Part shown: positions 5,437-14,109 of the stretch, piece after piece
Layout: every line of letters starts with the position of its first letter
Position numbering within the stretch: the stretch's first letter is position 1
Source: Candidatus Portiera sp.
GTDB lineage: Bacteria; Pseudomonadota; Gammaproteobacteria; CBDBNL01; JAAOII01
NCBI GenBank assembly: GCA_015163845.1
Contig: JAAOII010000106.1
Location: 1 to 16,644 of the forward strand
Direction: 5' to 3'
DNA: 16,644 nt
Program-made: the position numbers and the translations under genes
Notes under the pieces: model-generated
Databases searched by the model: none
Told to the model about the DNA's origin: nothing
The model's input: the letters and a program-made list of their open reading frames with translations, nothing else

Positions 5437-8146
5437 GGGCGAAAAACTAACAGTCCGTCAGTTAGCTGTTAAGACAGGAGCGGATCCACAGTTTCTATTG
5501 AGCAAGCTTCGTGACTCTGGCTTGACAGGTCAAAAATTGGATGATGTCATAGACAGTGATGCTACTGAGAAGCTCATGAAATCAATGGTTCGCCCTAAAG
5601 GGACTTTAAGTAAGAAGAATTATAAGACGGTTGTCAAACCCCAAGAATCTAGAACTCAAAGGACTGATGCTTCTAGAGGCAAGCCAACTTCTCAAAATTC
5701 TCATAATACTTCAGCAAACCGTAACAATCAGCCCAGTGGAGGAAAAACTGGCGGATGGAAACCTGGCGGAGGAAAACCAGGCGAAGGAAAATCTGGCGGG
5801 TGGAAACCTGGCGGAGGAAAACCAGGCGAAGGAAAATCTGGCGGGTGGAAACCTGGCGGAGGAAAACCAGGCGAAGGAAAAACTGGCGGATGGAAACCTG
5901 GCGGAGGAAAACCTAGCGGAGGACAAGCTGGCGGATGGAAACCTGGCGGAGGAAAACCTAGCGGAGGACAAGCTGGCGGATGGAAACCTGGCGGAGGAAA
6001 ACCTAGCGGAGGACAAGCTGGCGGATGGAAACCTGGCGGAGGGAAACCTGGCGGAACAAAGTTTGGCGGAACAAGTCCAAACAAACAAACACCAAATAAA
6101 CAACCGCCTAGATTTAAAACTACTGCCCCACCCCCCTCATTTAAGGACAAACAAAATAAAAATAAAAGCAAATTAGCTGTCGATCCTCGTGCTGAAAAGG
6201 CCTCTCAAAGATATGGGGTTAAAATCAGCGAAGAAGATGCAATGGAGATTCGTGATCTCATAAGAGAACAAAAAGTAGAAGATGTCGCAGACATGTCTTC
6301 TAGTGCACTTAGACGAGTTGTCAATAGTGGTAGGAATAGATCGGAGTCAATAGAAAACAAGCATAAGTTTGTTAAGCCAAACACGCCAGTAGCCAAAGAA
6401 ATCACCATTGCCGGGGATATATCTTTTTCAGAATTGGCACAGAAACTTACAATTAAGAAAAAGTTTTTGTTTGGCAGAATATCTAAGATGGGTTTGATAG
6501 AGAACCCAGAAGACCATAATGATGAATCAATCATAGAGAAAGATACCGCTGTGTTAGTGGCTGAAGAGCTTGGCTATGCAGTTACTTTGGAAGATTCTAA
6601 TAAAGATATTTATAAAAGTTCCTATGATCTACCTGAAGGAGTTGAATATGTTAGTCGCCCGCCAATAGTCACAGTGATGGGACATGTTGATCATGGCAAG
6701 ACAACTTTATTGGATTATATCCGCAAAACTAAGCAAGTAGATCAAGAGGCCGGTAAGATAACTCAACATTTTGGTGCTTATAACGTCACTTATAAAAAGG
6801 ATAAGATTACATTTTTTGATACTCCTGGCCATGCAGCATTTAGTGACATGCGTGCAAGAGGGGCAAAATTAACCGACATAGTGGTTTTGGTTGTAGCTGC
6901 GGATGATGGAGTCAAACCTCAGACAGCAGAAGCGATTCGCCATGCTCAATTGGCCAATGCATCAATAGTTGTAGCAATAAACAAGATGGATGTTGAAGGT
7001 GCTGATACTGAGAAGGTGCTAAAAGAATTGGCTTCTAATGGATTGCAACCAGAAGAGTGGGGCGGGGACATTCAGTGTGTGCAAATATCTGCTATAAAGG
7101 GGACAGGAGTAGATAAGTTATTGGAAGCGATTTTGGCTCAAGCATCAATAATGGAACTAAAGACCGCTCCCAAGGTTACTGGTCGGGGCTTTGTCATAGA
7201 GTCGTCATTGGATAAGAATATTGGTTCACTAGCAACCGTAATTCTTCAGCATGGAGGAATGAAGCGTGGTGATATTTTGCTATGTGGTAATCATTATGGT
7301 CGGATTAAACTCATTAAGAGTGATGAGGATAAACCACTTAAAGAAGTTGGTTCAACCGTCCCGGTTAGTATTTTAGGTTTGAACGGAGTCCCTGCCGCTG
7401 GTGATAGTTGCTTAGTAGTGGACAGTGAGAAAGAAGCAAGAAGTTTGATTGAATTAAGTAAAGAATTAACAGAAAAGCCCGACTCAACTCCACAACTGAT
7501 GGATGTTGAAGCATTATTAAATTCAACGGAAGTAGAGCCAACCCAGAATAACTTGATAATCAAGGCGGATGTTGCCGGTTCTCTTGAGGCGATTAAGGCA
7601 ATGATAAATGGTCTCAGCAATGAGACAACTAACTTTGAGATTGTTACTGGCGGAGTAGGGGCTATTAGTGAAGGTGATATTTCTCTGGCACGAGCCACTG
7701 GTGCAATAGTTGTAGGTTTTAATGTGCGGACGGACTCTGGCGCCAAGAAAGAGATGAAACGCACTCCAGTTCCAGATGTCTTTTACTATAATGTTATCTA
7801 TGAACTAGCAGATCAACTTGATAAGCTAATGGTTGAGAATCTTGCTCTACACGAAATAGAGAAGATCATTGGTCTTGCTTCGGTCAAAAATGTTTTTAGT
7901 GCTAAACAATATGGGCAGATAGCTGGGTGTGTAGTGTCGGAAGGAATTATCTATAAAGATAAGCCAATTAGAGTATTGCGTGAAGACAAGGTAATCTATG
8001 AAGGGGTCTTGGAGTCATTGAAACGTTTCAAAGAGAATGTCCAAGAAGTGCATGAAGGAGTTGAATGCGGCATAGGTGTGAAGGACTATAAGAGTGTGAA
8101 AGTTGGTGACCAGATAGAGGTCTACGACAAACTTCCATCTAATTGA
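5435..8146 (+). CDS. infB: Translation initiation factor IF2
   Basis: GTPase that delivers initiator tRNA to the 30S subunit and promotes subunit joining. 903 residues (E. coli 890). The N-terminal IF2N domain (1-52) is followed by a basic linker holding seven copies of a 15-residue Gly/Lys/Trp repeat (106-210), a second N-domain (about 323-385), then the G domain from about 408: G1 GHVDHGKT (416-423), G2 GKITQHFGAY (440-449), G3 DTPGH (462-466) with the catalytic His466, G4 NKMD (516-519) and G5 SAIKGTG (552-558). Beta-barrel domains and the tRNA-binding C-terminal domain (ending near CGIGVKDYKSVKVGD) complete it. In G2 the family's usual AGGITQHIGAY reads AGKITQHFGAY. No Shine-Dalgarno motif precedes the start. 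Confidence 0.97.
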   Translation: MGEKLTVRQLAVKTGADPQFLLSKLRDSGLTGQKLDDVIDSDATEKLMKSMVRPKGTLSKKNYKTVVKPQESRTQRTDASRGKPTSQNSHNTSANRNNQPSGGKTGGWKPGGGKPGEGKSGGWKPGGGKPGEGKSGGWKPGGGKPGEGKTGGWKPGGGKPSGGQAGGWKPGGGKPSGGQAGGWKPGGGKPSGGQAGGWKPGGGKPGGTKFGGTSPNKQTPNKQPPRFKTTAPPPSFKDKQNKNKSKLAVDPRAEKASQRYGVKISEEDAMEIRDLIREQKVEDVADMSSSALRRVVNSGRNRSESIENKHKFVKPNTPVAKEITIAGDISFSELAQKLTIKKKFLFGRISKMGLIENPEDHNDESIIEKDTAVLVAEELGYAVTLEDSNKDIYKSSYDLPEGVEYVSRPPIVTVMGHVDHGKTTLLDYIRKTKQVDQEAGKITQHFGAYNVTYKKDKITFFDTPGHAAFSDMRARGAKLTDIVVLVVAADDGVKPQTAEAIRHAQLANASIVVAINKMDVEGADTEKVLKELASNGLQPEEWGGDIQCVQISAIKGTGVDKLLEAILAQASIMELKTAPKVTGRGFVIESSLDKNIGSLATVILQHGGMKRGDILLCGNHYGRIKLIKSDEDKPLKEVGSTVPVSILGLNGVPAAGDSCLVVDSEKEARSLIELSKELTEKPDSTPQLMDVEALLNSTEVEPTQNNLIIKADVAGSLEAIKAMINGLSNETTNFEIVTGGVGAISEGDISLARATGAIVVGFNVRTDSGAKKEMKRTPVPDVFYYNVIYELADQLDKLMVENLALHEIEKIIGLASVKNVFSAKQYGQIAGCVVSEGIIYKDKPIRVLREDKVIYEGVLESLKRFKENVQEVHEGVECGIGVKDYKSVKVGDQIEVYDKLPSN
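5750..6064 (+). repeat. 45-bp tandem repeat, seven copies, inside infB
   Basis: Seven adjacent 45-bp units encode residues 106-210. Each opens GGWKPGGGKP; the last five residues define two subtypes, GEGK(S/T) in units 1-3 and SGGQA in units 4-6, with unit 7 degenerate (GGTKF). The subtypes lie in blocks, the pattern expected when a local unit is copied repeatedly rather than when each evolves separately. Each unit carries one Trp and two or three Lys, so the region is basic, flexible and has regularly spaced aromatics. It is GC-richer than the surrounding gene. Confidence 0.95.
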
Positions 8147-8304
8147 TTATAATTTATTACTAAGCTTATTGCTTCCTTAAGTTCTCTTATGCTAAAGGAG
8201 TTCCAACTAGACAAGAGGACAATATTCCAATATTACATGAGCACTGGAACCTGGCTACCAGTAGCAAGATAATTAAGTGCAAAATAATTAAGTCAGATTA
8301 AACT
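8147..8304 (+). other. 158-bp infB-rbfA spacer with small inverted repeats
   Basis: No gene is seen. A TATAAT lies at 8148-8153, right after the infB stop, and could be an internal promoter for rbfA-truB, but no -35 box is evident. Inverted repeats GTTCCA/TGGAAC (8200-8205 and 8245-8250) enclose a smaller AATATT-CC-AATATT element (8221-8234), and GCTA-CCAG-TAGC follows at 8254-8265. None is followed by a T tract, so I do not call a terminator. The gap is long for neighbours usually packed tightly. Confidence 0.35.
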
Positions 8305-8682
8305 ATGAATACTAATAAACCATCCTACCGCCAAGATAGAGTTGCTAAAGTTTTATCTGATGCTTTGGCGAAGGTATTAGACGAGCATCGCGGCTTTATG
8401 AAATTACCCTTGTTAACTATTAGTCATATCAAAATGAGCCCAGACCTCAAAATTGCCAAGGTTTATTTTAGTTTTTATACACTTGCTGATAGCCCTGAGG
8501 AAGAGGTCAACTATGAAGAAAAAATAGAGAGCACCTTAAATTCACATAGTAAATTATTACGCAGAGAAATATCAAGAAAGGTCTCACTAAGATCTATTCC
8601 CGAGTTGCGTTTTCATTATGACCAACTCTTGCGCGAAGCCGACCGCTTACTCAACTTAATTGACGACGTTAAAAACCACTAA
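8305..8682 (+). CDS. rbfA: 30S ribosome-binding factor RbfA
   Basis: Small KH-fold protein that binds the 30S subunit near helix 1 of 16S rRNA and helps late maturation and cold adaptation. 125 residues, normal for the family. It shows the N-terminal RQDRVAKVLSDALAKVL helix, the central MSPDLKIAKVYFSF strand region (family pattern S.DL..A.V..S), and the C-terminal PELRFHYDQLLREADRL. The start ATG has no recognisable ribosome-binding motif. The gene overlaps the start of truB by 23 bp, so translation of the two is likely linked. Confidence 0.95.
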   Translation: MNTNKPSYRQDRVAKVLSDALAKVLDEHRGFMKLPLLTISHIKMSPDLKIAKVYFSFYTLADSPEEEVNYEEKIESTLNSHSKLLRREISRKVSLRSIPELRFHYDQLLREADRLLNLIDDVKNH

Positions 8683-9592
8683 CGCAAAACGCCTTGTCAA
8701 TGGCATATTGTTGCTTGATAAGCCACCTGGGATAACTTCCAATCGGGCTTTACAACAAGTCAAAAGAATGTTTGCTGCTCGTAAGGCCGGACATGGAGGA
8801 ACTTTAGACGAACCAGCGGAGGGCTGCTTGCCTATTATGTTTGGTAGCCACACAAAACTAGCCGAGTATATGCTTGATTCATCTAAGGTTTATGAATGTG
8901 ATATAGAATTGGGTTCCACTAGGACAACCGGTGACGCCACTGGTGATTTGATTGAAGAAAAGCCAGTTCCACCACTTGATGCTGCCAAGTTGGAGAGTTG
9001 CTTGAGCAAGTTTCGTGGAGAAATTATGCAACGTCCTCCGGCCTATTCAGCACTTAAGTATCAAGGCAAACGCATGCATGAATATGCTCGTGCTGGCATT
9101 GCAGTATCTCGTATTGCGCGCAAAGTTACTATCAGTGAATTGATTTTGTTGGGAATGAAAGATAATCATATAATGCTTAGGATGACTTGCTCCAGAGGCA
9201 CCTATGTTAGATCTCTTGCTGAAGACATAGGTGAGTTTTTCGGATGTGGTGCTCATGTTTACACACTACGTCGGACCGAGATGTCTACATTACCAGTTAA
9301 ATATCTAGTCACTTTACAACAAATTGAAGCCACTCCTGAGGAAGAACGTGACTCACTATTATTACCTGAGATGCATATTAAAGTTTCTAATGATAAAATC
9401 TACATAAACCTTGAGCAGGCAAAAGAATTGAGTCAAGGCAAGCAGGTTATTCTGCCTGAAGGAGAAGATGTCAAACTTGCCAGCATCTACATAAAAGATG
9501 AGACAGAATTGGACAACTCACAACTCTTTGGCATGGGTAGTTTAGAAGACAAAACCCTGCGAAAAGAAAAACATCTTATGAATGTTATATAA
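8660..9592 (+). CDS. truB: tRNA pseudouridine(55) synthase TruB, TTG start, with unusual catalytic motif
   Basis: Converts U55 to pseudouridine in the T-loop of tRNAs. 310 residues (E. coli 314). An in-frame TAA at 8657-8659 lies directly before TTG 8660, and later starts would cut conserved NGILLLDKPPG, so TTG is the only sensible start of the common types; it lies inside rbfA. The catalytic Asp50 sits in HGGTLDEPAEG (45-55), where the family normally has H(T/G)G(A/S/T)LDPLATG: the residue after Asp is Glu rather than Pro, and Pro comes one place later. Other hallmarks are intact: Tyr78, YSALKYQGKRMHEYAR, CSRGTYVRSLAEDIG and CGAHVYTLRRT. A PUA-like C-terminal domain follows (about 240-310). 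rpsO and pnp, the usual next genes, are absent. Confidence 0.93.
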   Translation: MTTLKTTNAKRLVNGILLLDKPPGITSNRALQQVKRMFAARKAGHGGTLDEPAEGCLPIMFGSHTKLAEYMLDSSKVYECDIELGSTRTTGDATGDLIEEKPVPPLDAAKLESCLSKFRGEIMQRPPAYSALKYQGKRMHEYARAGIAVSRIARKVTISELILLGMKDNHIMLRMTCSRGTYVRSLAEDIGEFFGCGAHVYTLRRTEMSTLPVKYLVTLQQIEATPEEERDSLLLPEMHIKVSNDKIYINLEQAKELSQGKQVILPEGEDVKLASIYIKDETELDNSQLFGMGSLEDKTLRKEKHLMNVI

Positions 9593-9674
9593 TATGGGAT
9601 ATACACTTACTATACAGGGGTGTTCTAATAGATAGACAAAACTAATAGATGATAAAGAAATATGATCAATAGAT

Positions 9675-12600
9675 ATGGTCAATAAAGGACTGGCAGATAT
9701 ATCACAATTTCGTGATAATTGTGGCTTTGGAGTAACTGCACATATTAATGGAGAATCCAGTCATGAGTTGTTACAGCAGGGCATAGATTCTCTATTGTGC
9801 ATGATGCATCGTGGAGGCATTAATGCTGATAACAAAACTGGCGATGGTTGCGGGGTCACCATCCAAATACCTGATGCATTTTTTCGTGCAGAGTGTGCGC
9901 AAAACAACGTGGATTTGGGTGATAAGTATGCAGTTGGTGTAGCTTTTTTATCTGCAGAGGATAAGAGTGCTGAACATCAAAGAGCAGTAATCAAACAAGA
10001 AATAGACCGGGCTAAAGGTTTTTCATTGGCGGGGTGGCGTGAAGTCCCAGTTAATCATGAGGTTCTTGGTCCAATTGCTCGTGAATCTGTGCCGCAATTC
10101 CAGCAATTTTTTGTCAATAGTGATATAGAAGATACGCAACAGGCAAGAGCAAAACTATTCTTACTCAAACGTAGTATCATGGCTAAATTAATTGATGATA
10201 AGAACTTTCAGTTGCCTTCATTGTCATTTAATACTGTGCTATATAAGGGCATAATTCTTTCCTCCAAACTGCGTGAGTTTTTCCCAGATCTCAATAATAA
10301 AAAGATCACCACCTCCATCTGTGTTTTTCATCAAAGATTCGCTACAAATACTGCTCCACAGTGGCATTTAGCTCACCCCTTTCAGTATATTGCCCATAAT
10401 GGGGAGGTAAACACCATTAGTGGTAATCGTAACTGGAGTAAAGCACGTGCTCATAAATTTCAGCAAGGGTTACTCAAGGATTTATCTTTGGATATTCCGC
10501 TGGTAGATATGCAAGTATCTGATTCCATGAGTTTAGATAATATGCTTGAGGCATTGCTTTCTGGGGGGATGAATTTGTTTCGCTCTTTGAGAATGCTTCT
10601 CCCACCTGCTTGGCAGAATGATGACATGATGGATAGACAAGTATATTCTTTCCATGAGTATAACTCTACCAAAATGGAAGCATGGGATGGGCCGGCTAGC
10701 GTAGTGATGACAGATGGTCGTTATGCGGTGTGCACTTTAGATCGGAATGGATTAAGACCAGCTAAATGGGTTTTGGCAAAGGATGGAGTTATTACTTTAG
10801 CATCCGAAATGGGAGTTAGAGAACTTGAGGCAAAAGATATAGTCCAAAAGGGCAGAGTAGAACCAGGTGGTATTATTGCTATTGATACTCATAATGGCAG
10901 TATACTTGAGACAGCAGAGATTGATAAGCTACTCAGCACAGAACATCCCTATAAGGAGTGGATGAAAAAACGCTTGCATCGTCTTGAAGGAACTTTAGAT
11001 AATCCTGCTTATGTTTTTCAAGATATGGATAAAGATAAACTTAAGGTCTACAAGAAACTTTTTTGTTTTCACGGTGAAGAATTAGAATATGTAATGCGGC
11101 CTCTGGCGGAAAAGAGTCAAGAGGCAGTTGCCGCCATGGGAGATGATACTCCTGTAGCAGTTATGTCACAGCAAAATCGCCTTTTAACAGATTACTTCCG
11201 CCAAAACTTTGCTCAAGTAACTAACCCTGCAATAGATCCAATTCGTGAAAATGTAGTGATGTCCTTAAAGACCTTCATCGGTAAGGAAGCCAATATGTTT
11301 GACATAACAGATGAAAGTGCTGCTAGAATTGCCTTGAACTCTCCAATTCTTTCGCCTTATAAATTTGATTCTCTGGATAAGCAGGATGACATGCCAGTGG
11401 CTCACTTGCAAGCCAGCTATAATAAGAATTCAACTCTTGAGGAGGCAGTTGACAACTTATGCCAGCAGGGACTTAAGTTAGCTGCCAAAGGTAATGTCAT
11501 ATTAATAGTGAGCGACCGTAATCTGCAGGAATCTACTCTGCCAATTCCCATGCCGATGGCTATTGGTGCTTTGCATCATTGCCTAGTTGATGCTGGACTT
11601 CGTTGCGATGTTAATTTAGTAGCTGAGACGGCCTATGCTCGTGAACCACATCATTATGCTGTTTTGATAGGGGTTGGCGCTACGGCAATTTATCCTTATT
11701 TTGCTTATGCGGTTTTAGAAGATGGCGTGAGTGAGGGACTGATTAATGCCATACCGAGTAAGGTTTATAGAAATTATAGAAATGGGATAGATAAGGGTTT
11801 ATTAAAGATTCTGTCTAAAATGGGAATATCTACTATTGCTTCTTATAGGGGTGCCCAACTTTTTGAACTATTAGGAGTAGCCGATGAAGTAGTTGCAAAA
11901 TGTTTTGTCGGGATCCCTAGCCGTATTGCTGGAGTGAATTTTGCATTCTTTGATAAAGAATTGCGCAATTTATCTGCTAAGGCATGGAATCCTATGGAGT
12001 CACTCCATCCAGGAGGTATGATTAAATTCGTGCATAATTCCGAGGCGCATTCTTTTAATGCAGATGTGGTTGAGACACTCAGAAAATCAGTCAGGGATAA
12101 CTCTCAAAAGGGCTATGACGATTATGCTGAGATGGTAAACTCTCGGCCCCCAATGTATCTACGTGATTTACTAAGTGTCCAACAGGGCAAAGAGCCCATA
12201 GATATTAAAGAAGTGGAGCCGGCCGCACAAATTTTAAAACGTTTTGATACAGCAGCAATGAGTTTGGGGGCATTATCTCCTGAAGCCCATGAGACCTTGG
12301 CTCGGGCTATGCATGATTTAGGCGGGCGTTCTAATTCTGGAGAAGGAGGAGAGGATATAGCAAGGTTTAATACTCCAGGAAACTCTAAAATCAAGCAGAT
12401 TGCGTCGGGACGCTTCGGCGTAACCCCACATTATTTGGTGAATGCTGAGGTACTACAAATCAAGATTGCTCAAGGAGCAAAACCAGGTGAAGGTGGACAA
12501 TTACCTGGAGGCAAGGTGAATGATTTAATTGCTCGTCTGAGATTTTCATCTCCTGGGGTAACATTGATTTCTCCACCTCCCCATCATGATATCTATTCCA

Positions 12601-14108
12601 TAGAAGATTTAGCACAATTAATTTATGATCTGAAAGAAGTCAACCCTAGAGCATTGGTGTCAGTTAAGTTGGTGTCTTTGCCAGGGGTTGGAGTCGTTGC
12701 TTCAGGAGTCGCAAAATGTAAGGCCGACCTCATAACAATATCTGGATATGATGGAGGTACTGCAGCTAGTCCATTGAGCTCTATTCGTTATGCAGGATCT
12801 CCTTGGGAGTTAGGTTTAAGTGAGACACACCAAGCACTGCAGTTGAATGGCTTTCGTGATAAGGTTCGCCTACAAACAGATGGCGGACTTAAGACCGGCT
12901 TGGATGTGATAAAAGCTACACTGTTGGGAGCTGAATCATTTGGTTTTGGGACTACTCCTATGATTGCCATGGGTTGTAAGTTTTTGCGTTTATGTCATTT
13001 GAATAACTGCCCAACTGGCGTTGCTACTCAACACAAGCCATTGCGTGATAAGCATTTTGTCGGGGATGTTGAAATGGTCAAGAATTTCTTTAAATTCGTG
13101 GCGGAAGAGGTAAGGATGAATCTTGCCAAGATGGGCTACAGATCTTTGGAAGATATAATTGGTAGAGTAGAGCTTATGCAAAGAAAAGAAAGCACTAATG
13201 CAAAGCATGCTTCTCTGGATTTATCAAGAATTATACATAAAACAGGTGAAGATATGCCACGTTTTTGTACTAATAGATATAATCCTGTTTTTCGCGTTGG
13301 TGATCTGGCTAAACGTATGAAAGATGATATGCTTCCATGCATAGAAAAGAGAATTGGTGGAGAGTTTAGCTATGATATATGTAATCAAGACCGCACCATA
13401 GGAGGAGCTCTATCTGGTATTTTGGCTGAGAAATATGGTTTGGAAGGGCTTGGTGATGAAAAACTACAGATAAATTTTAATGGCACAGCTGGTCAAAGTT
13501 TTGGTGCTTGGAATATCAACGGGCTCAGTTTAAAGTTGAATGGTTCTGCTAATGATTATGTTGGGAAAGGTATGGCTGGCGGCAAACTAGTTATAACTTT
13601 ACCTGATACGGATAGTGATAACACCTTAACTTTAGCTGGCAACACCTGCTTGTATGGAGCTACTGGAGGAACTATGTATGTGGCCGGTAGAGTGGGTGAA
13701 AGATTTGCTGTGCGTAATTCAGGTTGTTTAGCTATAGTGGAAGGGACAGGAGATCACTGCTGTGAATACATGACTGGCGGAGTTGTTGTAGTGCTTGGTA
13801 AAACGGGGATTAATTTTGGTGCAGGTATGACAGGGGGCTTTGCTTATGTGTGGGATCCACATAGAGATTTTGCCGACCAATATAATGAAGAATTAATAGA
13901 AATAGACAAAATTGTCAGTGAAGAAATGGAAATATATCGCAATTACCTAAGAAGGTTACTTAAGGACTTTGTCACAGAGACATCTAGCAAACGCATTAGC
14001 GATATGTTGGACGATTTTGATGACTATGTTCCACGTTTTTGGTTAGTCAAGCCCAAGTCAACTGGTGCAGACAGTTTATTAGAAAATATTCAAAACAGGG
14101 CGGCTTAA
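9675..14108 (+). CDS. gltB: Glutamate synthase large (alpha) subunit
   Basis: Makes glutamate from glutamine and 2-oxoglutarate; with the small subunit GltD it forms NADPH-GOGAT. 1477 residues (E. coli 1486). The class II amidotransferase nucleophile is Cys16 in RDNCGFG, exposed after removal of a 15-residue propeptide. Then come the central domain, the FMN/2-oxoglutarate domain (SNSGEGGED, KPGEGGQLPG, ISPPPHHDIYSIEDLAQL) and the 3Fe-4S cysteines Cys1101, Cys1107 and Cys1112 in CKFLRLCHLNNC. The C-terminal GXGXG beta-helix includes GTAGQSFGAWN and VGKGMAGGK. Sequence and length fit the proteobacterial NADPH type rather than ferredoxin-dependent enzymes. gltD is not next to it. The 82-bp gap after truB holds three copies of AATAGAT; no ribosome-binding motif is seen. 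infA starts one base after the stop. Confidence 0.97.
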   Translation: MVNKGLADISQFRDNCGFGVTAHINGESSHELLQQGIDSLLCMMHRGGINADNKTGDGCGVTIQIPDAFFRAECAQNNVDLGDKYAVGVAFLSAEDKSAEHQRAVIKQEIDRAKGFSLAGWREVPVNHEVLGPIARESVPQFQQFFVNSDIEDTQQARAKLFLLKRSIMAKLIDDKNFQLPSLSFNTVLYKGIILSSKLREFFPDLNNKKITTSICVFHQRFATNTAPQWHLAHPFQYIAHNGEVNTISGNRNWSKARAHKFQQGLLKDLSLDIPLVDMQVSDSMSLDNMLEALLSGGMNLFRSLRMLLPPAWQNDDMMDRQVYSFHEYNSTKMEAWDGPASVVMTDGRYAVCTLDRNGLRPAKWVLAKDGVITLASEMGVRELEAKDIVQKGRVEPGGIIAIDTHNGSILETAEIDKLLSTEHPYKEWMKKRLHRLEGTLDNPAYVFQDMDKDKLKVYKKLFCFHGEELEYVMRPLAEKSQEAVAAMGDDTPVAVMSQQNRLLTDYFRQNFAQVTNPAIDPIRENVVMSLKTFIGKEANMFDITDESAARIALNSPILSPYKFDSLDKQDDMPVAHLQASYNKNSTLEEAVDNLCQQGLKLAAKGNVILIVSDRNLQESTLPIPMPMAIGALHHCLVDAGLRCDVNLVAETAYAREPHHYAVLIGVGATAIYPYFAYAVLEDGVSEGLINAIPSKVYRNYRNGIDKGLLKILSKMGISTIASYRGAQLFELLGVADEVVAKCFVGIPSRIAGVNFAFFDKELRNLSAKAWNPMESLHPGGMIKFVHNSEAHSFNADVVETLRKSVRDNSQKGYDDYAEMVNSRPPMYLRDLLSVQQGKEPIDIKEVEPAAQILKRFDTAAMSLGALSPEAHETLARAMHDLGGRSNSGEGGEDIARFNTPGNSKIKQIASGRFGVTPHYLVNAEVLQIKIAQGAKPGEGGQLPGGKVNDLIARLRFSSPGVTLISPPPHHDIYSIEDLAQLIYDLKEVNPRALVSVKLVSLPGVGVVASGVAKCKADLITISGYDGGTAASPLSSIRYAGSPWELGLSETHQALQLNGFRDKVRLQTDGGLKTGLDVIKATLLGAESFGFGTTPMIAMGCKFLRLCHLNNCPTGVATQHKPLRDKHFVGDVEMVKNFFKFVAEEVRMNLAKMGYRSLEDIIGRVELMQRKESTNAKHASLDLSRIIHKTGEDMPRFCTNRYNPVFRVGDLAKRMKDDMLPCIEKRIGGEFSYDICNQDRTIGGALSGILAEKYGLEGLGDEKLQINFNGTAGQSFGAWNINGLSLKLNGSANDYVGKGMAGGKLVITLPDTDSDNTLTLAGNTCLYGATGGTMYVAGRVGERFAVRNSGCLAIVEGTGDHCCEYMTGGVVVVLGKTGINFGAGMTGGFAYVWDPHRDFADQYNEELIEIDKIVSEEMEIYRNYLRRLLKDFVTETSSKRISDMLDDFDDYVPRFWLVKPKSTGADSLLENIQNRAA

Positions 14109-14109
14109 T

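Noticed and set aside
5631..6176. Long open frames overlapping the infB repeat (one forward, two antisense of 130 and 147 codons)
   Set aside because: A 45-bp unit free of stops in several frames creates long open frames automatically. The IF2 frame has homology at both ends; the others are repetitive shadows.
8792..8824. Frameshift or pseudogene at the TruB catalytic motif
   Set aside because: The motif has normal length, the frame is open on both sides with strong family similarity, and a compensating double frameshift is not needed to explain two substitutions.
9593..9674. Promoter and operator array in the truB-gltB gap
   Set aside because: Three AATAGAT copies and a TATAAT at the truB stop are present, but spacing is irregular, no -35 box is seen and composition alone could produce them.
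12122..12394. Minus-strand open frames inside gltB (also 12788-12970, 12990-13208, 13136-13342)
   Set aside because: They lie wholly within a well-supported 1477-codon gene and show no recognisable domain or start signals.
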